64,000 bases of DNA from Bacteroidota bacterium (GTDB taxonomy: Bacteria; Bacteroidota; Bacteroidia; Bacteroidales; Lentimicrobiaceae): positions 1 through 64,000 of the forward strand of contig JAEYSM010000051.1 in NCBI GenBank assembly GCA_023434665.1, written 5' to 3'. The translations under genes were made by a program, and so were the position numbers. The notes below the pieces were generated by a model that saw nothing but the letters and a program-made list of their open reading frames with translations, was not told where the DNA came from and made no database searches. This document shows, in pieces, positions 51,452 through 59,322 of the stretch; within the stretch, counting starts at the first letter, position 1; every line of letters starts with the position of its first letter.

Positions 51452-52279
51452 CTAATTAATAAAACGAAGCAATCTCACCACTATATAAACAGCAGGAGCC
51501 GCAAGAAAAACTGCATCAAACCGGTCTAAAATACCTCCATGCCCAGGCAAAATTCTACCTGAATCTTTGATGCCTGCATTTCTTTTTAACATTGATTCTG
51601 CAAGATCTCCTATTGTTCCTGTGATGATAATTACAATTCCGATTGCCAACCATTCAAGTATGGAGAATTCAGTAAAAGAAGCTGAAATGATATAGGCAAT
51701 AAGCAAGCCGGCGGCAGCTCCACCTGCAAATCCTTCCCACGACTTTTTGGGACTGACTCTTTCAAGCATACGGTGCTTCCCGAATAATGATCCAAAAATG
51801 TAAGCTCCTGAATCATAAATCCATAATATCAGAAAGAAACCGAGCAATAATCCAACCTCTCTCCATTTATGTTCTTCAGACAAATTGAAGAAACCGTTTA
51901 ATAATGCCAGAGGAACTACCACCCATATAATACCCAGTAATGATGTAGCTATGTTCAATAGTGGAGTGCTTGAATTGCGACCTATTTCGAGAGAAATTAT
52001 TAAAAAAGGAATCAAAAAAAGCGCAAATAAGGCTTTATCAGGCAAAATCCCGAAATGCCAGCTAACAATAAGAATATATACTAAGAAAGAAACGACAAAA
52101 CCTTCAATAATAGGGGGTGAAGAATTTAAAGCCTTTGCAATGCGGACGAACTCATAATAACCGGCTAATGCAATTAATAAGAATAAAAAGGCAAAAACCC
52201 AGTGATTAAGCAGTAGTGAACCAATAATCACAATAACAAAAATTGCACCTGTAATGGTGCGCATTGTAAAATTACTCAC
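51452..52279 (-). CDS. cdsA: Phosphatidate cytidylyltransferase
   Basis: Makes CDP-diacylglycerol from phosphatidate and CTP, the branch point of phospholipid synthesis. The 275-residue membrane protein has about eight helices and the CdsA signature near the C terminus: SPKKSWEGFAGG, IIITGTIGDLAESMLKRNAGIKD split over two strands, and GRILPGHGGILDRFDA. I keep the GTG at 52279 because the resulting SNFTMRTITGAIF opening fits the family; ATG 52264 is the alternative. The start overlaps the end of the DUF2007 gene by 8 bases. Confidence 0.93.
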   Translation of the reverse strand: MSNFTMRTITGAIFVIVIIGSLLLNHWVFAFLFLLIALAGYYEFVRIAKALNSSPPIIEGFVVSFLVYILIVSWHFGILPDKALFALFLIPFLIISLEIGRNSSTPLLNIATSLLGIIWVVVPLALLNGFFNLSEEHKWREVGLLLGFFLILWIYDSGAYIFGSLFGKHRMLERVSPKKSWEGFAGGAAAGLLIAYIISASFTEFSILEWLAIGIVIIITGTIGDLAESMLKRNAGIKDSGRILPGHGGILDRFDAVFLAAPAVYIVVRLLRFIN

Positions 52280-52475
52280 TCTTAAGATTATTTATAAATT
52301 GACTCGCCTTAAATGCATCCGCAAAGGAAACATAAAGTTCAACATCTCCAATCAGATAAGCAGAATCCTGTTTATTAACGATGACGGAAATAATATTATT
52401 TTCGTCTAAAACGGCCTTGATAAATTCAACATCGTGGACTTGTGTCCCGGTATATACCAGTGTCCATCCTTCCAT
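52272..52475 (-). CDS. DUF2007 family small protein
   Basis: A 67-residue protein counted from ATG 52475 (MEGWTLVYTGTQVHDVEFIK). It is a single small alpha/beta domain with the family's VYTGxxxxExxxIKxxLxxNxI pattern and a C-terminal GDVELYVSFADAFKASQFI. DUF2007 members are putative signal-transducing proteins without a proven role. It lies between the LUD gene and cdsA in the ftsH operon, overlapping cdsA. Confidence 0.85.
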   Translation of the reverse strand: MEGWTLVYTGTQVHDVEFIKAVLDENNIISVIVNKQDSAYLIGDVELYVSFADAFKASQFINNLKSE

Positions 52476-52479
52476 ATTT

Positions 52480-53166
52480 CTATTGATTATCTGTGCTGTC
52501 CTCGTCAGCCATAAAAACAAATATTTCTTTAGCTCCGTATCCGGCAGGAACCATAACTTTCTCTATGTCATCATTCCGACTCGTTCCGCTTATAATGGAA
52601 ATCATTGATGGGAGCTTTTGTCCATATTTTATCCGCAGAAATTCCATCGCCTGCTTTACATCTTTAACTACCTGTGAAGTAAAAGCTATTACTATATGAA
52701 TATCACATGTAAACGGTAATTTTCTTCCTGACTCCAGCCCGGAACTCATTACAATACTACCTGTACGTGCAATAAGACATTCACACGAAGTGACAGCAAT
52801 ATGGTTATAGGGAGCGTCGGGTTTGCTTTGATAGTTACTTATCTTGGCATGATTGAGTAATCCGGCAATCAGCTCTTCGTTGCAACAAGCCTCCATCCAT
52901 TTATAATCTGCAAAAAGGGCCTTAACCTTTTGAAGCATATCTGAGGGCGAAGAACAATAAATGAATTTTGCACCGGATGCTGTCAATTCATAAGCAAACT
53001 GAATATCAATATCTTCCTGCATGGGAACATACACAGAAGAATCCATTTCAATATCTTTGAAGTAGCTATCAGATGGCTCTAATAATGCATTCCTTACATT
53101 CTTAAGCACCTTTTCCCTGGTAGTACTCTCCTTCAGAGAAACAGATTCCGAAGCATTCTTTTTCAT
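52480..53166 (-). CDS. LUD domain protein (LutC/YkgG-like)
   Basis: A 228-residue soluble protein with the LUD domain at about residues 60-220, including SCECLIARTGSIVMSSGLESGRKLPFTC, read across the GS and SGR turns, and a C-terminal YGAKEIFVFMADED. LutC works with LutA and LutB in lactate oxidation, but neither is present here. Such isolated LUD genes beside ftsH are seen in Bacteroidota, with unknown function. Its ATG overlaps the stop of ftsH by four bases (53163-53166); four bases separate it from DUF2007. Confidence 0.88.
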   Translation of the reverse strand: MKKNASESVSLKESTTREKVLKNVRNALLEPSDSYFKDIEMDSSVYVPMQEDIDIQFAYELTASGAKFIYCSSPSDMLQKVKALFADYKWMEACCNEELIAGLLNHAKISNYQSKPDAPYNHIAVTSCECLIARTGSIVMSSGLESGRKLPFTCDIHIVIAFTSQVVKDVKQAMEFLRIKYGQKLPSMISIISGTSRNDDIEKVMVPAGYGAKEIFVFMADEDSTDNQ

Positions 53167-55187
53167 ATATCTTTATCAGTGGGCGGTTTACTCTCAGAAG
53201 TATTTATTTCTTCAGGAATAGCCGGAGCAATTTCATTTTCAGTAGACAAAGGTAGAGACTCATGAGAGTCTTCAAAAGCTCTTTTCCCAAATATATTTTC
53301 AAGATCTTCCCTGAAAATTACTTCTTTCTTAAGCAGAATATCAGCTAACTGAACCAACTTATCTTTATTTTCAGAGAGTAACTTTTTAGCACGTTCGTAA
53401 GCTTCTTCAATAATCTTCTTTACTTCCTTGTCGATAGAAACAGCGGTTGCTTCACTATAAGGTTTGGTAAAGGAATACTCTTGCTGACCTGTAGAGTCAT
53501 AATAGCTAACATTTCCAATTTCTTTGTTTAAACCATAGTAAACAACCATTGAATATGCTTGCTTTGTCACTTTCTCCAGGTCATTAAGTGCTCCGGTTGA
53601 CACCTTACCAAACATTACCTCTTCAGATGCTCTTCCACCCAGTGTTGCTGTAAGTTCATCAAACATCTGTTCATAATTTGTAAGCTGACGCTCTTCGGGT
53701 AGATACCATGCTGCACCTAAAGCCTTGCCTCTGGGTACAATGGTTACTTTAATAAGTGGATGTGCATGTTCAAGTAACCAACTTACAGTAGCATGTCCGG
53801 CTTCATGATATGCGATTACCTTTTTTTCATTACTTGAAATTATCTTGTTTCTTTTTTCCAAACCGCCTACAATCCTATCGATGGCATCGAGAAAATCCTG
53901 ACGTTCAACAGTATTTTTATTACGACGCGCGGCAATCAGAGCAGCTTCATTGCAAACATTGGCTATATCAGCACCGGAAAAACCGGGAGTTTGTTTTGCA
54001 AGAAACTCATTGTTAATCGAATCATCAGTCTTGAGTGGTTTCATATGAACCTTGAAAATCGCCTTTCTTTCTTCAAGGTCAGGGAGTTCAACATGTATTT
54101 GTCTGTCAAATCGTCCTGCTCTTAACAATGCTCTGTCTAATATATCTGCCCTATTGGTAGCTGCCAGAATAATTACACCAGCATTGGTACCAAAACCATC
54201 CATTTCAGTCAGAAGCTGATTAAGTGTGTTTTCCCTCTCATCGTTTGCTCCTGTGATTTGATTTCTTCCTCGAGCCCGTCCAATTGCATCAATTTCATCT
54301 ATGAAAATAATACAAGGGGCCTTTTCTTTTGCTTGCTTAAAAAGGTCTCTTACACGTGAAGCCCCTACTCCCACAAACATCTCAACGAAATCTGAGCCCG
54401 AAAGTGAAAAGAAAGGAACTTTTGCTTCTCCTGCAACCGCCTTCGCTAAAAGAGTCTTTCCTGTTCCCGGAGGTCCAACCAATAAAGCACCCTTAGGTAT
54501 TTTACCACCAAGGTTAGTATATTTTTTAGGACTTTTCAGGAAATCAACTATTTCCATTATTTCTACCTTAGCCTCCTCAAGCCCAGCTACATCATTAAAG
54601 TTAATACTTACATGCGTATCCTTATCGAAGAGTTGGGCCTTTGATTTACCGATATTAAATATCTGACCTCCACCACCGGCTCCCCGACTCATCATCCTCA
54701 TAAGGAAGAACCAGGCTACAACCAAAATCAGCAAAGGAAGCAACCAGGTAAATGCATCTCCCCAGCTTCTTCTGGTTTCATTAGTTATATATACTGGTTC
54801 ACTTGAGTTTTCCTGAGCCTCAACAAAATCCCTTTCAAAGTTCTCAACCGAACCTATTTTGTAAGTATACTGTGGTCCGTCAGTCGAGCCAAAGGTCTCT
54901 CTGGGCTGAACATCCTTGTACTGAGGCAATTTTAGAGTATCTTTTTTAATGTATATCTCTGCATATTCTTTATTAACCAGAACAACTTTACTAACATGAT
55001 TCGACTGGAGCATTTTTTTAACTTCCCCCCACCCTATTTCTTTGGTAGTATCATTCCAGCTCATCATTTGCATACCAATGATGAGAATGGCTAGTATGGC
55101 ATATATCCAATAAAAACTGAATTTCGGTTTTATTCCTTTGGGTTTATTATTGCCATTATTTGGCTTTGAATTATTATTTGGGTCCAT
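53163..55187 (-). CDS. ftsH: ATP-dependent zinc metalloprotease FtsH
   Basis: A membrane-bound AAA protease that degrades misfolded membrane proteins and short-lived regulators. The 674-residue protein has an N-terminal helix (WIYAILAILIIGMQMMS), a periplasmic domain, a second helix (WLLPLLILVVAWFFLMRM), a linker, the AAA module (Walker A GPPGTGKT about 236-243, Walker B IIFIDEIDAIG, SRH GRFDRQ) and the M41 zinc site HEAGH at 461-465. The C-terminal tail is acidic and Pro/Ser-rich (about 630-674). Second gene of the rsfS operon, eight bases after rsfS. Confidence 0.96.
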   Translation of the reverse strand: MDPNNNSKPNNGNNKPKGIKPKFSFYWIYAILAILIIGMQMMSWNDTTKEIGWGEVKKMLQSNHVSKVVLVNKEYAEIYIKKDTLKLPQYKDVQPRETFGSTDGPQYTYKIGSVENFERDFVEAQENSSEPVYITNETRRSWGDAFTWLLPLLILVVAWFFLMRMMSRGAGGGGQIFNIGKSKAQLFDKDTHVSINFNDVAGLEEAKVEIMEIVDFLKSPKKYTNLGGKIPKGALLVGPPGTGKTLLAKAVAGEAKVPFFSLSGSDFVEMFVGVGASRVRDLFKQAKEKAPCIIFIDEIDAIGRARGRNQITGANDERENTLNQLLTEMDGFGTNAGVIILAATNRADILDRALLRAGRFDRQIHVELPDLEERKAIFKVHMKPLKTDDSINNEFLAKQTPGFSGADIANVCNEAALIAARRNKNTVERQDFLDAIDRIVGGLEKRNKIISSNEKKVIAYHEAGHATVSWLLEHAHPLIKVTIVPRGKALGAAWYLPEERQLTNYEQMFDELTATLGGRASEEVMFGKVSTGALNDLEKVTKQAYSMVVYYGLNKEIGNVSYYDSTGQQEYSFTKPYSEATAVSIDKEVKKIIEEAYERAKKLLSENKDKLVQLADILLKKEVIFREDLENIFGKRAFEDSHESLPLSTENEIAPAIPEEINTSESKPPTDKDI

Positions 55188-55194
55188 GTGTTAT

Positions 55195-55623
55195 TTACGA
55201 CGCTTCCGCGGATGAATTTTTCTTAGTTCTCTTAGGTTTTGGTGGTTCTGGTGAAAGTCTTTTTACGCCTGCGTCAGCCCAAAGCTCTTCCAACCGGTAA
55301 TATTTCCGGTTTTCTTCCTGGAAAATGTGAACAACTACATCCACATAATCAAGCAATATCCACTCAGCATTCTCATATCCTTCCTTCTTCCAAACGTTAT
55401 GGCCTGTTGCCTTTTTAATCTCATGCTGAACAGACTCTGCTATTGCTTCAACCTGTATACGGCTTGTCCCATGACAGATGATAAAGAAGTCTGCAACTGC
55501 ATTCTTAATACTACGCAAGTCAATAAGTACTACCTCTTCTCCTTTCTTTTCAAATATCCCCTCAGTGGCTATCATTGCGAGCATTTCCGAAGCAGTTTTT
55601 TCTTTCTTTGACACCATAGGCAT
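55195..55623 (-). CDS. rsfS: Ribosome silencing factor (RsfS/Iojap)
   Basis: Binds ribosomal protein L14 and blocks subunit joining when growth slows. The 142-residue protein has the DUF143/Iojap core: VLIDLRSIKNAVADFFIICHG, TSRIQVEAIAESV, VWKKEGYENAEWILLDYVDV and VVHIFQEENRKYYRLEELWAD. The C-terminal 20 residues are a basic Pro/Ser tail (PKPKRTKKNSSAEAS). First gene of the leftward ftsH operon; its promoter box (55640-55647) is back to back with that of birA. Confidence 0.93.
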   Translation of the reverse strand: MPMVSKKEKTASEMLAMIATEGIFEKKGEEVVLIDLRSIKNAVADFFIICHGTSRIQVEAIAESVQHEIKKATGHNVWKKEGYENAEWILLDYVDVVVHIFQEENRKYYRLEELWADAGVKRLSPEPPKPKRTKKNSSAEAS

Positions 55624-55631
55624 TTTTATTA

Positions 55632-55647
55632 TATTTTTGCAAAGTTA
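55632..55647. promoter_or_regulatory. Back-to-back -7 boxes for rsfS operon and birA
   Basis: Plus strand TATTTTTG (55632-55639) and minus strand TAACTTTG (55640-55647) touch at the palindrome TTTGCAAA. Each box would place its start site within the other box, so the two polymerases cannot bind at once. Confidence 0.55.
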
Positions 55648-55727
55648 ATCATTTAATGTGGCTTTGAGAAATGAACATTTCCCCTTTCGAGCCTCATTAA
55701 TTGTGTATCAACAATTATACCGATTTA

Positions 55728-56504
55728 ATGTTGGTTATGGCAGTTACTGATGTATTTCCCCAATATCTTATAAAAGAACTATCAATAGTCGATTCAACCA
55801 ATATCTGGGTCGAAAAAGCTCTCCAAACAACAAATTTACCTGAAGGTTCAGTAATATATACGTTAAATCAGACAGCCGGAATCGGACAACAAAGCAACAA
55901 ATGGGAAAGCGAACCCGGAAAGAATCTGACTCTGACTACTGTTCTTTATCCTTCATTCCTCCCGGCATCCGAACAATTTAATCTGACAATTATAATATCC
56001 CTTGCAACTTGTTGGACTATCGACCACTTTCTTGAAAATTCTGAAACTAAAATAAAGTGGCCTAACGATATCTATTATAATAATCAGAAGCTGGCCGGTA
56101 TTCTTATTAAAAACAATATAATAGGTACCACTATAAATCAAACAATTGCCGGTGTGGGGTTAAACATTAATCAGACCCATTTTCAGCATGCCCCCAATGC
56201 AATATCCCTTAAAAATATTTCAGGCAATTCGTTTCAGGTGTATGAGGTACTGTCACAATGGCATACTCTCCTTGCTGAAGCTTATAAAATTTTAAAGGAT
56301 AATAAGCATCAGCTAATGAATATGTACTATTCAAGAATGTACCTGAAGGATATAGAGGCTGATTACATGATAAATAGCTCAAAAATCAGAGCTGTAATTA
56401 GCGGTGTTGATGAATATGGACAACTAATTCTAAAGGATTCAAACAGAGTGGTGCACATATGTGGTATTAAGGAGGTGAAGTTTCCCCATTTGAAATCTAT
56501 CTGA
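55728..56504 (+). CDS. birA: Biotin--[acetyl-CoA-carboxylase] ligase
   Basis: Attaches biotin to biotin carboxyl carrier proteins via biotinyl-AMP. From ATG 55728 there are 258 residues (ATG 55737 is also possible); there is no N-terminal DNA-binding domain, so it is not the repressor type. Signatures: LSIVDSTNIWVEKAL, TAGIGQQSNKWESEPGKNLTLT (in place of the usual GRGRxGRxW), KWPNDIYYNNQKLAGILIKN and GVGLNINQ. The first glycine-rich loop reads GIGQQSN instead of GRGRRGR. The C-terminal SH3-like domain (IRAVISGVDEYGQLILKDS) is present. Confidence 0.9.
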   Translation: MLVMAVTDVFPQYLIKELSIVDSTNIWVEKALQTTNLPEGSVIYTLNQTAGIGQQSNKWESEPGKNLTLTTVLYPSFLPASEQFNLTIIISLATCWTIDHFLENSETKIKWPNDIYYNNQKLAGILIKNNIIGTTINQTIAGVGLNINQTHFQHAPNAISLKNISGNSFQVYEVLSQWHTLLAEAYKILKDNKHQLMNMYYSRMYLKDIEADYMINSSKIRAVISGVDEYGQLILKDSNRVVHICGIKEVKFPHLKSI

Positions 56505-56535
56505 AGTCTGACTGAAGTCTATCTGAAATCTGAAA
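56487..56535. repeat. Short degenerate tandem repeat at the 3' end of birA
   Basis: Three to four copies of a unit close to ATCTGAAGTC/ATCTGAAATC (10-12 bases) run across the birA stop codon, also encoding its last residues. It lies in the 44-base gap before the convergent SRPBCC gene. Confidence 0.6.
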
Positions 56536-56548
56536 TTACACTGTTTTA

Positions 56549-56974
56549 TTACACTGATTCCCCCGGAAACTGACTTTCACAGACTTCCTTTAATTTATGT
56601 GCAAGAATATTTATGAAATTGGAAAGAGGTTTTGAAGCCATCATTTTAAGCATCATATTAAGATCCGCATTTAACTGCAATCTAACATTGGTTGACTCTA
56701 TTCCAGCAGGTTGAAGAAAACTCTGCAGGTCAAACCTGAATGGTGACTTACCTTCAGAAACAATTACAATGTGGCTATAAGGTTCCTTTTTTTGAAACCG
56801 CATCCCCAGTGTGGCCATATTCTGAATGGAAAATGAACAGTGTTCAGAATCTGACTGCCAGTCTGACACCTGTGGAGGCATTAGAGATTCAAAATTATTA
56901 AAATCCGAAAGGAATTCAAAAATGTACTTTTCACTTCTCTGAATTGTTACTTCCTCACTGTTGAATGTTGTCAT
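56549..56974 (-). CDS. SRPBCC-fold (START-like) protein
   Basis: A 141-residue protein of the polyketide-cyclase/SRPBCC superfamily. Seen: the N-terminal EKYIFEFLSDFNNFESLMP (helix and first strands), a strand-rich middle (CSFSIQNMATLGMRF), and a long amphipathic C-terminal helix (SNFINILAHKLKEVCESQF). Such folds bind a hydrophobic ligand; the ligand is unknown. ATG 56974 is used rather than an upstream TTG. It follows pyrE by 21 bases and probably shares its transcript. Confidence 0.82.
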   Translation of the reverse strand: MTTFNSEEVTIQRSEKYIFEFLSDFNNFESLMPPQVSDWQSDSEHCSFSIQNMATLGMRFQKKEPYSHIVIVSEGKSPFRFDLQSFLQPAGIESTNVRLQLNADLNMMLKMMASKPLSNFINILAHKLKEVCESQFPGESV

Positions 56975-56995
56975 AAGCAAACTATCGTTATTTTT

Positions 56996-57637
56996 TTATT
57001 TACCCCAGCCCTGTGGATTCTCTCTCCAGCTTACAAGTGACATTTTATCCGCTTCCTTTATATACTTCATGTCAAGAGCATACTTTATCAAATGATTGTA
57101 ATCTGTTAGCGTATGCAGAATAACATTCTCTTCTTTGAACTTTTGGCTGGCTGATTCCAGACCATAAGTAAATATGGCTACCATTCCTTTAACATTGCAA
57201 CCTGCTTCTCTTAATGCCCTCACGGCATTTAAGCTGCTTTGCCCTGTTGATACGAGGTCCTCAATTACAACCACTGACTGACCTGATTCAACAACTCCTT
57301 CTATCTGATTGGTCATTCCGTGATCCTTTTTATTTTCTCTAACATAAGAAAATGGTAATCCCAGTTCCTGAGCAACCAGCACTCCATGAGCAATAGCTCC
57401 TGTAGCAACTCCTGCAATCATGTCAAGCTCACCAAATTCTTCACGAATCAACTTTGAAAACTCTTGTCTGATGTATGTTCTGATCTTGGGATATGATAAA
57501 ATTTTCCTGTTATCACAATAAATAGGAGATTTGATCCCGGAGCTCCATGTAAATGGATTATTATTGTCTAATTTTATTGCCTTTATTTGCAATAAAAATT
57601 CCGCTGTCTCAAGCGCAATAGTTTCATTTATACTCAT
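56996..57637 (-). CDS. pyrE: Orotate phosphoribosyltransferase
   Basis: Converts orotate and PRPP to OMP in pyrimidine synthesis. From ATG 57637 (MSINETIALETAEFLLQIKA) the protein has 213 residues. The PRPP-binding loop is VVVIEDLVSTGQSS; the Lys loop and the FTWSSGIKSPIYCDNR strand near the N terminus are typical; RENKKDHG carries the mobile catalytic loop. Initiation further upstream at 57691 would run over the promoter box and is rejected. The ATG is head to head with the Nudix gene: the start regions overlap by up to two bases. Confidence 0.94.
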   Translation of the reverse strand: MSINETIALETAEFLLQIKAIKLDNNNPFTWSSGIKSPIYCDNRKILSYPKIRTYIRQEFSKLIREEFGELDMIAGVATGAIAHGVLVAQELGLPFSYVRENKKDHGMTNQIEGVVESGQSVVVIEDLVSTGQSSLNAVRALREAGCNVKGMVAIFTYGLESASQKFKEENVILHTLTDYNHLIKYALDMKYIKEADKMSLVSWRENPQGWGK

Positions 57638-57641
57638 GCAG

Positions 57642-57649
57642 CAAATGTA
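57642..57649 (-). promoter_or_regulatory. -7 box for pyrE inside the Nudix coding start, implying a leaderless mRNA
   Basis: On the minus strand TACATTTG ends four bases before the pyrE ATG (57637). It lies within the first codons of the divergent Nudix gene. Confidence 0.5.
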
Positions 57650-58253
57650 CAAAGTTTTTATTTCCGACAAACTTGTAATGTTATCTGGCACCCCGGTAAT
57701 TGACCAAAAGTGGAAAGATATAAAACAGACTCCCGTAAACTCTAAAAAAGAGATTAAGGAGACCTACCTTACCTTTATAAACAATTCAAGGGACCAGAAA
57801 CTCATACTATATAACAACTCAAATGCAAAAAGATTGCTCGAAGATTTTATTTCTTTATTTTGGTATGTTGAAGCTGCCGGAGGGCTTGTTATTAATAGTA
57901 AAAAAGAACAACTTTTTATTCACCGGTTTGGCAGATGGGATCTTCCAAAAGGAAAGATTGAAAAAAACGAAACCCATGAAGAGGCTGCTATCAGAGAAGT
58001 ACAGGAAGAAACAGGACTCCTTGATGTTAGTATACTGAAAGAATTACCATCCACTTTCCACATCTTCGACTATAAAGGAAAGAAAGTCCTTAAAAGGACC
58101 TATTGGTTTATGATGAATTATTCCGGCAATTCAATCCCAAAGCCTCAGACTGAAGAAGAAATTGTTGAAGTAAGGTGGTTTAATACTGATAATCTTGCAG
58201 AGGTCATGTCCAATACCTATGCCTCTCTCAAATTATTTCTTGAGGAGATATAA
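57645..58253 (+). CDS. Nudix hydrolase
   Basis: A 202-residue protein from ATG 57645 (MYKVFISDKLVML; ATG 57636 is an alternative). An N-terminal region of about 85 residues of unknown fold precedes a Nudix domain: SKKEQLFIHRFGRWDLPKGK, then the Nudix box GKIEKNETHEEAAIREVQEETGL read in two parts (G-x5-E-x7-REVxEExGL, all residues present). Members cleave nucleoside diphosphates linked to another moiety; the substrate here is unknown. It overlaps the 5' end of pyrE head to head, with no intergenic space. Confidence 0.88.
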   Translation: MYKVFISDKLVMLSGTPVIDQKWKDIKQTPVNSKKEIKETYLTFINNSRDQKLILYNNSNAKRLLEDFISLFWYVEAAGGLVINSKKEQLFIHRFGRWDLPKGKIEKNETHEEAAIREVQEETGLLDVSILKELPSTFHIFDYKGKKVLKRTYWFMMNYSGNSIPKPQTEEEIVEVRWFNTDNLAEVMSNTYASLKLFLEEI

Positions 58254-58281
58254 AAGAACAATAGTAGAAAAGTAGAAGAAC

Positions 58282-58743
58282 TTAAGGCAACTTAATACCA
58301 TTTGGGATAAACATACTGACATCCCCTCCATTCTTATAAACATCTCTGACTATTGAAGAATTAATAGAAGTGAATTCGGGTACAGAAAGAAGAAATACTG
58401 TTTCTAAAGATGGATACAATTTCTTGTTTACCTGTCCTACGGTTCTTTCAAATTCAAAGTCTGCTGAAGTGCGTAGCCCTCTGATGATAAAGTTCGCCCC
58501 AATTTTCCGGCAATAATCAACCGTTAAACCAGTATAATGATCCACTGAAATTTGAGGTAAATCAGCAAACGTCTGTTCAATCCACTTTAGTCTGTCCTCC
58601 AGGCTGAATTGACTCTTCTTCTCAATATTCTGACCAATTGCTATAATAATATGGTCAAAGATAGTAACTGCCCTTCTAATAATATTTTCATGGCCCAGGG
58701 TAATCGGATCAAAAGATCCCGGGAAGACTGCTTTCTTCATCAT
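58282..58743 (-). CDS. coaD: Phosphopantetheine adenylyltransferase
   Basis: Makes dephospho-CoA from phosphopantetheine and ATP in CoA synthesis. The 153-residue nucleotidyltransferase has the opening AVFPGSFDPITLGHENIIRR with the ATP-binding TxGH-type motif, FIIRGLRTSADFEFE, and the C-terminal INSSIVRDVYKNGGDVS loop. Either of the first two Met codons could start it. It follows rsmD by 27 bases, part of DUF3822-rsmD-coaD. Confidence 0.95.
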   Translation of the reverse strand: MMKKAVFPGSFDPITLGHENIIRRAVTIFDHIIIAIGQNIEKKSQFSLEDRLKWIEQTFADLPQISVDHYTGLTVDYCRKIGANFIIRGLRTSADFEFERTVGQVNKKLYPSLETVFLLSVPEFTSINSSIVRDVYKNGGDVSMFIPNGIKLP

Positions 58744-58770
58744 TTTAAGTATTTATATAGTGCCTCGGCA

Positions 58771-59322
58771 CTATTGCAGTTCAGGCTTAGGTATAGTAAA
58801 TATACTAAAGTTAACACTTCCATAAGTCCGTTTTTGCATAAACCCCACATGCATACTAAAGTCTTGTCTTTTTGAATGTTCAATAATGAGCCAACCATCT
58901 TCTTTCAGGAGGTTCTTAGTAAACACCATATCCGGAATTACTTCAATTTCTTTCATTTCATATGGTGGATCACAAAAAATGATATCGTACTTAGTATCAG
59001 AATTTTGAAGAAATCTAAAAGCATCCGATCTGAATGCCAAAACTGCCTCAAATCCCAACGCTTTAGAGGTAGTCCTAATGAAATCAACACATCTCAACTC
59101 AATATCAATACTTGTGACGCCAAGTGCTCCTCTTGAAGCAAATTCATAAGTTATATTACCAGTACCTGCAAATAAATCCAGCACTGTTATATCTTCCAAA
59201 TCAAAATGATTTACAAGAATATTAAACAGTGCTTCCTTAGCCATATCTGTTGTGGGCCTCACAGGTAAATTTTTAGGGGCTCTTATTTGTCTACTCTTAT
59301 GTGATCCACTTATAATTCGCAT
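58771..59322 (-). CDS. rsmD: 16S rRNA (guanine966-N2)-methyltransferase
   Basis: Methylates G966 of 16S rRNA. The 183-residue protein opens MRIISGSHKSRQIRAP, has RPTTDMAKEALFNIL, a SAM-binding motif I ITVLDLFAGTGNITYEFASR, and the catalytic IIFCDPPYEM (N/DPPY type). Its start overlaps the stop region of the DUF3822 gene by 13 bases, so it is coupled to it. coaD follows, an order also common in Bacteroidota. Confidence 0.94.
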   Translation of the reverse strand: MRIISGSHKSRQIRAPKNLPVRPTTDMAKEALFNILVNHFDLEDITVLDLFAGTGNITYEFASRGALGVTSIDIELRCVDFIRTTSKALGFEAVLAFRSDAFRFLQNSDTKYDIIFCDPPYEMKEIEVIPDMVFTKNLLKEDGWLIIEHSKRQDFSMHVGFMQKRTYGSVNFSIFTIPKPELQ

